Shown: positions 54,641-63,696 of the stretch, piece by piece
How the letters are laid out: the number at the start of each line of letters is the position of its first letter
Position numbering within the stretch: position 1 is the stretch's first letter
DNA from: Latilactobacillus fragifolii
GTDB taxonomy: Bacteria > Bacillota > Bacilli > Lactobacillales > Lactobacillaceae
Length of the DNA stretch: 64,000 nucleotides
Direction: 5' to 3'
Assembly: GCF_905332535.1 (NCBI RefSeq)
Contig: NZ_CAJOCF010000003.1
Coordinates: 124,001-188,000, forward strand
Notes under the pieces: generated by a model
Databases searched by the model: none
The model's input: the letters and a program-made list of their open reading frames with translations, nothing else
What the model was told of the DNA's origin: nothing
Program-made: the position numbers and the translations under genes

Positions 54641-55829
54641 TGCACCATGCCTCATTTAATTGGATTTCAAAAGCAATACCTAAGCCGCCACCGATACATA
54701 ACGAAGCAATTCCCGTTTTTTGGTGCGTCCGTTTCAATTGATGCATTAACGTTGTTACAATTCGCGTGCCTGATGCACCGATTGGATGCCCCAATGCAAT
54801 TGCGCCACCAGCCACATTTACTTTAGCAGGATCAACTTGTAACCCGTTTTGAACAGCCACACTTGAAGCTGCAAATGCTTCGTTAATCTCTAATAAATCA
54901 ATATCGGCTAATGTTTGCTCTTTTTTTGCTAATAGCTGTTGAATCGCCGCCACTGGTGTATAGCCCATATAATCTGGATCAGCCCCAACTTCTTGATACC
55001 CAACTAAAGTTGCTTGATAAACTAAGCCTAGCGCTGTGGCTTTTTCCTTACTCATAACGATCATGGCAGAAGCACCATCGTTAATGCCCGAAGCATTGGC
55101 TGCCGTAACCGTCCCATCCGGTTTAAAAACTGGGCGTAACTTCGCCATTGCCGCCATCGTCGTGGTTGGTCGGATGCCTTCATCTTGTTGGATTTCGATT
55201 GTTGCTTTTCGTTGGTGAACCGTTACAGGAGCGATTTCAGCTTTGAACCACCCCGCTTGCGTCGCTTGTGCGGCTTTTTGATGCGATGCTAGTGCAAAAG
55301 CATCTTGCATTTCACGCGTAATGCCATATTTAGCCGCAACATTTTCACCTGTCATCCCCATTGGTTGGTGCGTAAAGGCATCATTTAAGCCTTCACTACT
55401 GATACTATCAATCATGGTCTGGTCGCCAAACTTACTTCCAAAACGCATTTGTTTATTCAAATAAGGCGCTTGTGACATACTTTCTGTTCCGCCGACTAAG
55501 ACAATTTCAGCATCCCCCATGACAATTGCGCTTTGTGCCAATCGAATCGCTTTTAAACCGGAACCACAAACTTCATTGACTGTCATTGCAGTGCTTGAAT
55601 GTGGCATACCACTCTTTAAAGCAATTTGCCGAGCAACGTTTTGCCCGGAACCGGCTTGTAGAACGTTGCCAAAAATTGCTTGATCAATCTGACTCGCATC
55701 AATGCCAGCTGCTTCAATCGCTGCTTTAGCAGCAATGGTCCCCAATTCAACCGCGCTTAAACTTGCAAGTTGGCCCCCCAATTTACCAATCGGTGTCCGC
55801 TTTGCACTGATAATAACCACTTCTTGCAT
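54627..55829 (-). CDS. thl: Acetyl-CoA acetyltransferase (thiolase)
   Basis: 400 residues from ATG 55829 (AGAGGG upstream). Biosynthetic thiolase: nucleophile Cys in NEVCGSGLKAIRLAQ (about 88), GGTESMSQAPY, GALGHPIG-like GGAIALGHPIGASG (about 345, with His) and Cys in ASLCIGGGLGIA (about 378). It makes acetoacetyl-CoA for mvaS. First gene of the operon; the start of the promoter region near 55850 was not resolved. Confidence 0.95.
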   Translation of the reverse strand: MQEVVIISAKRTPIGKLGGQLASLSAVELGTIAAKAAIEAAGIDASQIDQAIFGNVLQAGSGQNVARQIALKSGMPHSSTAMTVNEVCGSGLKAIRLAQSAIVMGDAEIVLVGGTESMSQAPYLNKQMRFGSKFGDQTMIDSISSEGLNDAFTHQPMGMTGENVAAKYGITREMQDAFALASHQKAAQATQAGWFKAEIAPVTVHQRKATIEIQQDEGIRPTTTMAAMAKLRPVFKPDGTVTAANASGINDGASAMIVMSKEKATALGLVYQATLVGYQEVGADPDYMGYTPVAAIQQLLAKKEQTLADIDLLEINEAFAASSVAVQNGLQVDPAKVNVAGGAIALGHPIGASGTRIVTTLMHQLKRTHQKTGIASLCIGGGLGIAFEIQLNEAWCNEKA

Positions 55830-56033
55830 AATATCCCTCTTCATCTATAAGTCTAATTATTACTATAACTAAATTTTCATGAAACGTCTGGTAATTTATG
55901 ATTTCTTTAACTTTTTTTAGAAATCCGCTTGGCAAGCTCAAATTATTTTACCATTTTATTGGCATCGTGCATTACTCATTAGCGTAAGTCATTCACCGGT
56001 GACGCTTACAATTAAATTTTAGGAGGAATCCAC

Positions 56034-56246
56034 ATGCAAACATCATGGTTAGCAACATCCATTGCTTTTGAATTACAAAATACAGAATATCCAAATGAAA
56101 GTTTACAACGGCGGATGACTGCCGTAAAAAAAGATGTCCAAGCCGCGGAAATCCAAGCAGTTGGCGAAGCCCTCGCAAGCTTGCACACTGGTGACACCTT
56201 TGCCACCGCTACGTTAACCACTAAATCAGCTTACATTGCTGAATAA
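56034..56246 (+). CDS. DUF1659 small protein
   Basis: 70 residues. It opens MQTSWLATSIAFELQN, and is followed by a DUF2922 gene after 32 nt. The DUF1659-DUF2922 gene pair is common in Firmicutes, with no known function. AGGAGG precedes the start. Confidence 0.8.
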   Translation: MQTSWLATSIAFELQNTEYPNESLQRRMTAVKKDVQAAEIQAVGEALASLHTGDTFATATLTTKSAYIAE

Positions 56247-56278
56247 AAACCATACCCATTTTTAAGGAGGAATTCAAG

Positions 56279-56500
56279 ATGAAACAACTTTGCTTAGAAT
56301 TTAAAAATAGTGATGCTAAAAGCCGGGTCTTACGTTTAACCAATGTCGATGACAACTTGGACGCCGAAACCGTTAGAAGTGCAATGACTAAAATTGCAGC
56401 AGCCAATATGTTTGTGAAAAAAGGCATTGAACTTTACAAAGAACCAGTCGGTGCCAAATACGTCGAACGAATTGAGACCCCAATCTTTTCTGATAAATAA
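56279..56500 (+). CDS. DUF2922 small protein
   Basis: 73 residues. KQLCLEFKNSDAKSRVLRLTNVDDNLDAETVRSAMTKI is the conserved body of DUF2922. AAGGAGG precedes the ATG. Co-transcribed with the DUF1659 gene and ended by a terminator. Confidence 0.82.
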   Translation: MKQLCLEFKNSDAKSRVLRLTNVDDNLDAETVRSAMTKIAAANMFVKKGIELYKEPVGAKYVERIETPIFSDK

Positions 56501-56512
56501 CGAAGTCTAATT

Positions 56513-56549
56513 AAGCCCCCAAATCGAACCTGATTTGGGGGCTTTTTTT
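56513..56549 (+). terminator. Terminator of the DUF1659-DUF2922 unit
   Basis: AAGCCCCCAAATC pairs with GATTTGGGGGCTT, followed by seven T. Confidence 0.9.
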
Positions 56550-56636
56550 GCGTTTTACATAAATTGATTCACATAACGCTTGTCTCTACAATTAACTTTG
56601 GTGTAGGCTTACATAAAGCAGTTCAAAGGAGTTATC

Positions 56637-57443
56637 ATGATCAATCCATTTAACCTATCCCAAATGTTGCAATCAATGTTGCTTAATTGCTTACTGGTAA
56701 TTGCGTTACCACTTACTTTTGCCGGCATTTTAACACTAATCAATCGTTCCACAAAACGGCGCTTAGCCCATTGGTGGGATTATTCACAACTTTTAATTGG
56801 CGGCCTAGGCACTGTGATTCACGAACTCAGCCATGCCGTTGCCTGTTTAATCTTCCAACATCAAATTGTTGATATGCAACTCTTAAAATTAAATCTACGC
56901 GATAATCCAGATCATTCGCTTGGTCACGTCAATCACCGCTACCGGCCTGGCCGCCTGTGGCCAACGATTGGCAATCTCTGGATTGGGATTGCCCCGATTT
57001 TTGGTTGTTCGGCGGCCATTTTCGGACTGACTTGGTTATTAGCACGGCCTACTTTTACAACATGGCTCCGCTTTGCCGAACAACCCGTCTGGCAGATAAG
57101 TGCGATTGGTCCCTTATTTAAGCAACTAGGAACAACCCAACCAGGCTCACTGTTGCTCTGGTTCATTTTAACTAGCATGATCTCTATCGGCGGCTTTGAC
57201 TTATCTGCAGCTGATTTTAAAGGCACGATTCCAGGCGTTATCGCCACAATCATTACCGTCTGCCTCATCACTGGTCTATTTTCATTTGTCCCAACAGTCA
57301 ACACCACGACTTGGCTCATTGGCGTTTTGACACCAATGGCCATCATCCTGACCATTGCCGTTAGCTTGTCGATTATTTATTGGTTCCTTATAACCGGGAT
57401 TTTCGTATTATTAGAAAGGACAACTTATCATGCGCGTCATTGA
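56637..57443 (+). CDS. HEXXH-motif integral membrane protein (M50-like)
   Basis: 268 residues with about six hydrophobic stretches. HELSH at 62-66 (GTVIHELSHAVAC) is a zinc-protease HEXXH motif inside the second membrane segment, as in site-2 protease-like and M50-type families. A second conserved acidic segment is not obvious to me (a possible Asp in GGFDLSAADFKG near 185-196). Enzyme activity is therefore inferred. AAAGGAG precedes the start. The next gene overlaps its end by 14 nt. Confidence 0.75.
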   Translation: MINPFNLSQMLQSMLLNCLLVIALPLTFAGILTLINRSTKRRLAHWWDYSQLLIGGLGTVIHELSHAVACLIFQHQIVDMQLLKLNLRDNPDHSLGHVNHRYRPGRLWPTIGNLWIGIAPIFGCSAAIFGLTWLLARPTFTTWLRFAEQPVWQISAIGPLFKQLGTTQPGSLLLWFILTSMISIGGFDLSAADFKGTIPGVIATIITVCLITGLFSFVPTVNTTTWLIGVLTPMAIILTIAVSLSIIYWFLITGIFVLLERTTYHARH

Positions 57444-57729
57444 CTTATTACAGCTATTAGCCGATACACCAAAAAACGCTGGCATCTACTTCGAAGGCCC
57501 GGAAGAAATTCAACCCATCGCCGACTTCGAACTTACTATTGTGGATGAACAACCCCGGCTGTTACTTCAGTTAAAAGCTGCGGATAAAAAGCCGCTCAAG
57601 CAATGGGAATTCAGCCTATTATTAAATCAAAAAAACTACTATCAATATTATATGTATGTCCAAACAAAGACGAGTGATTATCCTTTGTTTGGCTTTCGCG
57701 TTGCTGCTGACAAAATTCTACTCGGATAA
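57430..57729 (+). CDS. Hypothetical protein coupled to the HEXXH membrane protein
   Basis: 99 residues, mixed charge, no membrane segment (MRVIDLLQLLADTPKNAG ... YYQYYMYVQTKTSDYPLFGF). AAAGGA precedes the ATG inside the previous gene's 3' end. It overlaps that gene by 14 nt and the convergent isomerase-like gene by 12 nt. No family recognised. Confidence 0.7.
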   Translation: MRVIDLLQLLADTPKNAGIYFEGPEEIQPIADFELTIVDEQPRLLLQLKAADKKPLKQWEFSLLLNQKNYYQYYMYVQTKTSDYPLFGFRVAADKILLG

Positions 57730-58536
57730 AGTTTGCTCAAGTTGCGTTAAATAACGGTGACTTGCAATCATTTCCCGGGCATCGTTTTGATCAGCTAATT
57801 GAACCTCATAGATTGAACTAGCATCTGAATTTAACAAAGGCAATACTTGTTGCCAGTCAATTTTGCCAGTTCCTAATGGTAAGCCATCATGCTTCAAGCC
57901 CATCGAATCCACTAAATGATAATGGACAACATGGGCACGCAAAGTTGCCAGGCTCTGCAAGAAAGCCGTTTGATTGCCTTGCAACTTGATGAAACAATGA
58001 CTCGTATCAAATGCTAACCGGTAACCTTTATCAAAAATGACTTGGTCAAAAATCGGGTTCCCATAATAGAAAATGGGCGAAATTGAATTTTCGAACATGA
58101 TATTCTGCCCACCAATCCGTTGCAAATAATCAAGACGCTTAAATAAAACCCGAATCGTCTCCGTAATATTACCGTAACCGACCGTCAGTTCTTCAATTGG
58201 ATCGTCATAAGAACCATGCACTAATAGTTGGACATCTTCAGCCTTTGCTAATTGTAATAAATCAAGTGTCGATTGCCACAAAAAGCGATAGCGGGTTGGC
58301 GAACTCGCCTCATTCATCGATAGTTCAATATGGTGCCCTTCAAAATTCATCGGATGGTGCACAATAATCCGTTCAACTTGCTGGCTGCGAACATAGCGAA
58401 TTTTTTCGCGCAAACGGGCTAGCCCCGTCGGTGTCACATCTTCGGCTGTTAAATGAAATTCAAAATACGTTGGCTGATACTGCATTCGATCAGCAATTTG
58501 CCGATCGTCAATCCCTGCTTTTAAGCCTAAGCGCAT
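57718..58536 (-). CDS. TIM-barrel sugar phosphate isomerase/epimerase (AP endonuclease 2 family)
   Basis: 272 residues from ATG 58536 (AAGAGGG 6 nt upstream). Barrel strands carry metal-binding residues: VQLLVHGSYD, IMFENSISP, LAFDTSHCFI, VVHYHLVDSMGLKHDGLPLGTG and SIYEVQL; the Glu, Asp, His and Glu of the sugar isomerase/epimerase (XylA-like/IolE) family are recognisable. Substrate unknown. Convergent with the preceding plus-strand gene. Confidence 0.85.
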   Translation of the reverse strand: MRLGLKAGIDDRQIADRMQYQPTYFEFHLTAEDVTPTGLARLREKIRYVRSQQVERIIVHHPMNFEGHHIELSMNEASSPTRYRFLWQSTLDLLQLAKAEDVQLLVHGSYDDPIEELTVGYGNITETIRVLFKRLDYLQRIGGQNIMFENSISPIFYYGNPIFDQVIFDKGYRLAFDTSHCFIKLQGNQTAFLQSLATLRAHVVHYHLVDSMGLKHDGLPLGTGKIDWQQVLPLLNSDASSIYEVQLADQNDAREMIASHRYLTQLEQTLSE

Positions 58537-58602
58537 CGTCATCCCTCTTTTCTCTACTCGTTTCATCTCTATTCTAACATTCTAAAGGTCTATGAATCGT
58601 CA

Positions 58603-58640
58603 AAGCGGCTCACCAAATAATGGTGGGCCGCTTTTTTGCG
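58603..58640 (+). terminator. Hairpin with T run between the isomerase-like and glnQ genes
   Basis: AAGCGGCTCACCA pairs with TGGTGGGCCGCTT; T run only on the plus strand, three T on the minus strand. It lies where the minus-strand glnPQ operon ends, so orientation is odd; it may act both ways but poorly for glnQ. Confidence 0.55.
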
Positions 58641-58712
58641 TTACTGATAAACGTGCTTAGGTGAACTGCTTTTTCTGTTAAACCGCAAAGCCCACCGTTC
58701 GCATAAGGCACG

Positions 58713-59447
58713 TTATGCATTGAGGACCTTATTTAAGAAGTCTTTGGTTCTTTCGTTTTGTGGCGCGTCGAAGATGGCTTGTGGGGTGCCTTGTTCGACA
58801 ATGTGTCCGTCTGCCATGAAGATGACGCGATCGGCTACTTCCTTGGCAAATCCCATTTCGTGCGTAACGACAACCATTGTCATCCCTTCTTTGGCCAACC
58901 GTTTCATAACCGCCAGCACGTCGCCAACCATTTCCGGATCGAGTGCTGATGTTGGTTCGTCAAACAAGAGAATATCAGGTTTCATCGCTAAAGCCCGCGC
59001 AATGGCCACCCGCTGCTTTTGCCCACCTGATAATGATTGCGGCTTCGCATCGAATTTCTCCGACAAGCCAACCGTTTCGAGTAGTTTCTTCGCAGTTGCT
59101 TGCGCTTCTTCAGGCGTCATTTTCCCGAGTTCCACGGGGGCCAATGTGATATTTTCAGCGACCGTTAGATTTTTGAAAAGATTAAAGTGTTGGAACACCA
59201 TCCCAATCTTTTCGCGAATTTGATTCAAATCACTCTTCGGATCACTGAGGTTGTAACCATCGACGATAATTTCCCCGCTCGTTGGTTCTTCTAAACGATT
59301 CAAACACCGTAAAAACGTACTCTTCCCTGAACCCGAGGGGCCAATCATGACCACCACTTCGTTATTACCGACCGTTAAGTCTAGATCTTTTAACACTTCG
59401 TTACTGCCATAATTCTTAATAAGATGTGACACTTCAATTCTATTCAT
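58713..59447 (-). CDS. glnQ: Glutamine-type amino acid ABC transporter ATPase
   Basis: 244 residues. Walker [10 protein letters not shown] (about 34-42), Q-loop FQHFNLF, signature [14 protein letters not shown], Walker [23 protein letters not shown], as in the PAAT (polar amino acid) family. Start shares a base with the permease stop (TAATG). With the fused permease it forms a complete glutamine or polar amino-acid importer. Confidence 0.94.
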   Translation of the reverse strand: MNRIEVSHLIKNYGSNEVLKDLDLTVGNNEVVVMIGPSGSGKSTFLRCLNRLEEPTSGEIIVDGYNLSDPKSDLNQIREKIGMVFQHFNLFKNLTVAENITLAPVELGKMTPEEAQATAKKLLETVGLSEKFDAKPQSLSGGQKQRVAIARALAMKPDILLFDEPTSALDPEMVGDVLAVMKRLAKEGMTMVVVTHEMGFAKEVADRVIFMADGHIVEQGTPQAIFDAPQNERTKDFLNKVLNA

Positions 59448-60883
59448 TAGTTATTTATTCTCCCCTCAATGTACTTCGATAACCACGTAAGTAACGTGAT
59501 AACGATCAGATAAATTAAGGCAATCATTGCCCAGATTTTGAACCCTTCAAGGTTGCGGGCGATGATAATTTTACCCGTCTGTGTTAATTCGAGAATCCCG
59601 ATGATTGATAAAATTGACGTATCTTTCAATGTGATGATGAATTGGTTAATAAAGGATGGAATCATGATCCGAATGCCTTGTGGTAAAACAACGCGTCGCA
59701 TTGCTTTGCCGTATGGTAAGCCTAAACTACGCGCCGCTTCCATTTGTCCAGAACTAACTGCGCCAATCCCACCTTTAACGAACGCGGCCGTATACGCCCC
59801 TTCATTAAACATGAGAGTAATCACCCCAGCCACCATTGCTGGAATCTTCTGCCCCGTTAAACTAGGAATCCCGGTGTAGATAAACAGCGCAAGCACCAAG
59901 AGTGGTAACCCCCGGAAAATATAGACAACTGTATCTGAAACACCACGTGCCAACCGGTTCGGTAATACGCCAAGCAACCCGAAGACGACCCCGAAGATGG
60001 TTGCAAAGAAAATGGCGATAACTGTTAATAATAACGTCTGCCCTAAACCACTTAATAAGGCAGCTTTATTTTCCTTCAATAACCCTAAAAAGCTATGATC
60101 AACGGATGTTTTTTGAGGCGTATTCGCACTTAAATACTTTGCTTTGATTTTGTCATATTGACCATTTGCTTTTAATTTAGCAAGTCCGCTGTTGAATTTA
60201 GCGATTAACTCCGGATTGCTCCCTTTTTTAACGGCAAAGCCATATTCGCCACCTTCAACTGGATCAGTCACAATCTTGAGTTTCAAGCCGTTCTTAATGC
60301 CGTATTGCATAACTGGTTCGTCTTCAAAACAGGCTGCCGAGTTACCGTTCACGACATCATTGTACATATTATCGGAATCATCGAATGTAACGGTGGTAAA
60401 ACCATACTCCTTCGCTTTGGCAGTTGCGTAGGCCCCCGCAGAAGTCCCGGTTTTAATCGCAACCCGTTTACCTCGTAAGCCTTCTAAGCTCTTAATCTTA
60501 CTTTTCTTTTGAACAGCCATCACGACGCCCGTCTGGTAGTAAGGATCGGCGAAATCGAATTTGGCTTGCCGTTCCGGCGTAATTGTCATCCCGGCAATCA
60601 CCCCATCAATTTGTTCCGATTGAACCGCTTGGACCGCTGCGTTGAAGCCTAGCGGTTTAATCTTCACTTTGAACCCTTCAGACTTCGCAATTGCCTTCAT
60701 GATATCAATATCAATCCCGACATATTGATTCTTCTCATCCGCAAATTCAAATGGTGGATAGGTCACATCCGTCCCGATTTCATAAGTTTTTTCAGCGGCT
60801 TGAACCTGATGATTCATCTGATTCCCAAATACAAATAAGCCCGCAAGTAAACAACTGCCTAAAAATACAATTAATTTCTTCAT
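59447..60883 (-). CDS. glnP: Amino acid ABC transporter substrate-binding/permease fusion
   Basis: 478 residues from ATG 60883 (GGGGAGG 5 nt upstream). Signal peptide [20 protein letters not shown], then a solute-binding domain (about 30-250: [20 protein letters not shown]), then a permease with five helices and EAAxxxG loop ([23 protein letters not shown]). The fusion tethers the binding protein to the membrane, as in GlnP of lactococci. Genes at 58713 supply ATPase. It starts with KKLIVFL, so a cleaved signal or anchor is possible. Confidence 0.94.
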   Translation of the reverse strand: MKKLIVFLGSCLLAGLFVFGNQMNHQVQAAEKTYEIGTDVTYPPFEFADEKNQYVGIDIDIMKAIAKSEGFKVKIKPLGFNAAVQAVQSEQIDGVIAGMTITPERQAKFDFADPYYQTGVVMAVQKKSKIKSLEGLRGKRVAIKTGTSAGAYATAKAKEYGFTTVTFDDSDNMYNDVVNGNSAACFEDEPVMQYGIKNGLKLKIVTDPVEGGEYGFAVKKGSNPELIAKFNSGLAKLKANGQYDKIKAKYLSANTPQKTSVDHSFLGLLKENKAALLSGLGQTLLLTVIAIFFATIFGVVFGLLGVLPNRLARGVSDTVVYIFRGLPLLVLALFIYTGIPSLTGQKIPAMVAGVITLMFNEGAYTAAFVKGGIGAVSSGQMEAARSLGLPYGKAMRRVVLPQGIRIMIPSFINQFIITLKDTSILSIIGILELTQTGKIIIARNLEGFKIWAMIALIYLIVITLLTWLSKYIEGRINN

Positions 60884-61125
60884 GTGAACCTCCCCTAATG
60901 CCTGCCCAACTTCGCTCATCGCCTAAAATGCGTCATTAAAATTAGATTAGACTTTTATAATATTGTATTAATAATTATAAGCATAAAAACCAATTTTGTC
61001 GAATTTTTGACACCTTATTGAATACCAGACCGTTATGATCGAGTAGTCGTTAACTGTTCTTAAACGCAAGTTAGCTCAGTTTATTTTCTGCTATAATGGA
61101 GCTACTACTATACAAGGAGTCAATT

Positions 61126-61536
61126 ATGATTAAACCTGTTATGCATGACACGCAATTCTTAGCTCAAAAGGCAGTGCCCGCAACACCCGCCGACACCGAT
61201 GTGTTGACCGATTTACGCGATACCCTACAAGCCAACACAGATCGCTGCGTCGGGATGGCCGCCAATATGATTGGCGTCAACAAACGGATTATCATCGTTC
61301 AAATGGGAATTTTACCCGTGATGCTCGTGAATCCACAGATTGTGCGTCAGGATAAACCATACCAAACAACTGAAGGTTGTCTTTCATTGACCGGTGAACG
61401 TCCGACAACCCGTTATGAAACAATCGAGGTCACTTATCAAGACCAAGCCTTCAAACCGCATAGGCAAGCTTTCTCAGGCTGGATTGCTCAGATTATCCAA
61501 CATGAAGTGGATCACTGTGAAGGCCGTATTATTTAA
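61126..61536 (+). CDS. Peptide deformylase-family protein with altered motif 1
   Basis: 136 residues from ATG 61126 (AAGGAG 6 nt upstream). Motif 2 EGCLS (E83-S87; metal Cys85) and motif 3 HEVDH (126-130) are complete. Motif 1, normally GxGxAAxQ, reads CVGMAANM: the first Gly is Cys and the Gln that stabilises the transition state is Met. Such a protein may be a paralogue with weak or different deformylase activity. No fmt gene nearby. Single gene, terminator downstream. Confidence 0.88.
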   Translation: MIKPVMHDTQFLAQKAVPATPADTDVLTDLRDTLQANTDRCVGMAANMIGVNKRIIIVQMGILPVMLVNPQIVRQDKPYQTTEGCLSLTGERPTTRYETIEVTYQDQAFKPHRQAFSGWIAQIIQHEVDHCEGRII

Positions 61537-61545
61537 AAAACAACA

Positions 61546-61591
61546 AAAAACGTTCAACCATTCCAATGTTCGGAGTAGTTGAACGTTTTTT
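61546..61591. terminator. Bidirectional terminator after deformylase gene and galU
   Basis: AAAAAACGTTCAAC pairs with GTTGAACGTTTTTT across a 19-nt loop. Ends both convergent genes. Confidence 0.85.
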
Positions 61592-61596
61592 ACAGG

Positions 61597-62499
61597 CTAT
61601 TTATTTTCTTTTTTAGGGTCTTTTTTTAATTCTTCTGCCAAGTCGATAATGTATTTCTTCAAGTCATCTTTGACTTCTGGGTGTTTCAACCCATATTCGA
61701 TACTTGTTTCTAAGTAACCAAACTTGTTTCCAACATCGTAGCGCCGGCCTTTGAATTCATGGGCGAAGACGCGTTGAGTCTTGTTCAATTCATCAATGGC
61801 ATCGGTTAATTGAATTTCACCGCCAAGACCTGGTTTTTGGTTTTCTAAAATATCAAAAATTTCAGGCGTTAACAAGTAACGACCGATGATTGCTAAATCA
61901 CTAGGTGCCTTATCAATAGCTGGCTTTTCAACGAAGTTCTTAACGTTATATAAATCATCTTTTACTTTGTTTTCTGGGTTAATCACACCGTATTTATCCA
62001 CTTCATTATGTGGGACCTTCATAACGGCTAATTGTGACGCATGCGTATCTTCGTATTCATTGATTAATTGTTTGCTCAATGGCACCTTATCTTCCATCAA
62101 GTCATCACCTAACATAACAACAAAAGGTTCATCAGCAACAAAAGACTTCGCAAGACGCACTGCATCCCCTAAGCCGTTTGGATGTGATTGGCGAATGAAG
62201 TACAAGTTAACCCCCATATCAGTCGTTTCGTTAACCATCTTCAACATGGCGGTCTTATTCTTGGCCTTTAGGTTTTGTTCCAACTCTGGTGCTGAATCGA
62301 AGTGATCTTCGATTGGTCGTTTACCTTTACCAGTAATAATCAAAATATCTTCAATCCCGGAAGCCTTCGCTTCTTCCACGATAAATTGAATGGTTGGTTT
62401 ATCAACAATTGGTAACATTTCCTTAGCCATCGCTTTTGTCGCTGGTAAAAAACGAGTGCCTAAACCTGCTGCTGGAATAACTGCTTTACGTACTTTCAT
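61597..62499 (-). CDS. galU: UTP-glucose-1-phosphate uridylyltransferase
   Basis: 300 residues. [21 protein letters not shown] (about 10-30) is the nucleotide-binding motif; [37 protein letters not shown] and GVINPENK follow. It makes UDP-glucose for wall polymers and galactose use. GGGGG precedes the start. Convergent with the deformylase gene. Confidence 0.97.
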   Translation of the reverse strand: MKVRKAVIPAAGLGTRFLPATKAMAKEMLPIVDKPTIQFIVEEAKASGIEDILIITGKGKRPIEDHFDSAPELEQNLKAKNKTAMLKMVNETTDMGVNLYFIRQSHPNGLGDAVRLAKSFVADEPFVVMLGDDLMEDKVPLSKQLINEYEDTHASQLAVMKVPHNEVDKYGVINPENKVKDDLYNVKNFVEKPAIDKAPSDLAIIGRYLLTPEIFDILENQKPGLGGEIQLTDAIDELNKTQRVFAHEFKGRRYDVGNKFGYLETSIEYGLKHPEVKDDLKKYIIDLAEELKKDPKKENK

Positions 62500-62690
62500 C
62501 TGCTAAAATCCCCCATAACTTATAATCTAATAATAGTATGCCATAAATAAGTGGATTTGCACCAATTATATGCAAAGAATGAGGAAAATATTAACAAACC
62601 CTTAAGACTTTATCAGTCTTTTCACAATCATTTTGTAAACGATTACCATCCTTGCTATTCTCAAGATGTTAATTATAAAGGAGGTCTTCG

Positions 62691-63515
62691 ATGTTTCTAT
62701 TACATCCTCAAAAAGTTACTACATATCATGAATGTCTCCCGGTACCACTCATTATCAAGCGCGGTGTTGATTATAACTTCTGTGAACTGGATCAAGCTTT
62801 AATTCCCCGTTCATATCAAACGCGTATTACCAGCGATACGATGGTGATTGTCCCTTATACCCGTTCACAAAGCCTCGTCTTGGACCGCCTCAGTGGTCTC
62901 CAGATGAGCCCCCGTTCTACGCGGCGACTAATGAAAGCCTACAATCAACATCAGATTATGGATTTCTCACAACCCCGCTATCTCTGTCATTGTTTCAATT
63001 GGTATCGTAAGATTCCACATATCAATGGTGAATATCAGTATTTACCATTAAGTGGTACTGCTCATCAAAACGCACCGTGGTTAGCGCTCCACTACGTCCG
63101 TGATTACGAAGTCAGCGATAACCATCTCTACGTTACATTGCTAAACGACTGTACCTGTATTCTCCCTTATAAAGGGCGTCAAATCGATACTGAAATCCAC
63201 CAATGTGCAGCCATCGGGCAGATTCTACGCGGCTGTTTGATTATCTGTGCAACGAACTTCGGCTACCAAGTCAACTTACAAACGTGCTTTGCAGAAAGTA
63301 TCATTCATCGGTATGACGATTGTCATTGCTCACTGTGTGCCAACGTCCCTAAGACGGTTGCCGAACTCATTTCATTACTTAACGCACTTAAGATTCAAAA
63401 AGAAAACTACATCTACCGAGCTGCCATTCATGAATACACAGAATTTAGTCCATTCGATATTCAATGTTATATCAAAAGTGTCAGAGAATTAATTCAAAAA
63501 CTACGCCAATTATAA
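62691..63515 (+). CDS. ComK-like competence transcription factor
   Basis: 274 residues, longer than B. subtilis ComK (192). The middle-to-C-terminal segment aligns by eye with ComK: QYLPLSGTAHQNAPWLALHYV versus IFLFPTLSSTRPQCGWISHVHV, then VTLLNDCTCILP with VTFSNGKTMELP, and a helical tail. It has an extra N-terminal part (about 1-65) and a C-terminal extension (about 220-274) with several Cys. ComK proteins bind AT-boxes and activate DNA-uptake genes. AAGGAGG precedes the start. The next gene is a sigma factor. Assignment rests on pattern only. Confidence 0.65.
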   Translation: MFLLHPQKVTTYHECLPVPLIIKRGVDYNFCELDQALIPRSYQTRITSDTMVIVPYTRSQSLVLDRLSGLQMSPRSTRRLMKAYNQHQIMDFSQPRYLCHCFNWYRKIPHINGEYQYLPLSGTAHQNAPWLALHYVRDYEVSDNHLYVTLLNDCTCILPYKGRQIDTEIHQCAAIGQILRGCLIICATNFGYQVNLQTCFAESIIHRYDDCHCSLCANVPKTVAELISLLNALKIQKENYIYRAAIHEYTEFSPFDIQCYIKSVRELIQKLRQL

Positions 63516-63562
63516 AACACCCAAGCTTGATGCTTTCAGCTATTTTCATTGGCATTTCAGTC

Positions 63563-63576
63563 CATTTTCGAAAATG
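63563..63576. promoter_or_regulatory. 14-bp perfect palindrome in the ComK-like/sigma intergenic region
   Basis: CATTTTCGAAAATG reads the same on both strands and has no T run after it, so it is not a terminator. It is 48 nt after the ComK-like stop and about 120 nt before the sigma gene. Candidate operator. Confidence 0.45.
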
Positions 63577-63595
63577 ATGGATTGCATAGGTTGAT

Positions 63596-63614
63596 TCACC
63601 GTTAAAAACGGTGA
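63596..63614. repeat. Perfect 8-bp inverted repeat with 3-nt spacer
   Basis: TCACCGTT-AAA-AACGGTGA between the ComK-like and sigma genes. No T tract. Another imperfect dyad, GTGAACTTACCGGTAATTCAC (63643-63663), lies nearer the sigma gene. Confidence 0.45.
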
Positions 63615-63696
63615 TTATCCTTCCATCAGCAAACCCGCTATAGTGAACTTACCGGTAATTCACACTGTGAGCTCATAGTAGACAGGATGCTTAACA

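Noticed and set aside
58720-59223. 167-codon plus-strand frame opposite glnQ
   Set aside because: An antisense shadow of an ABC ATPase with clear motifs.
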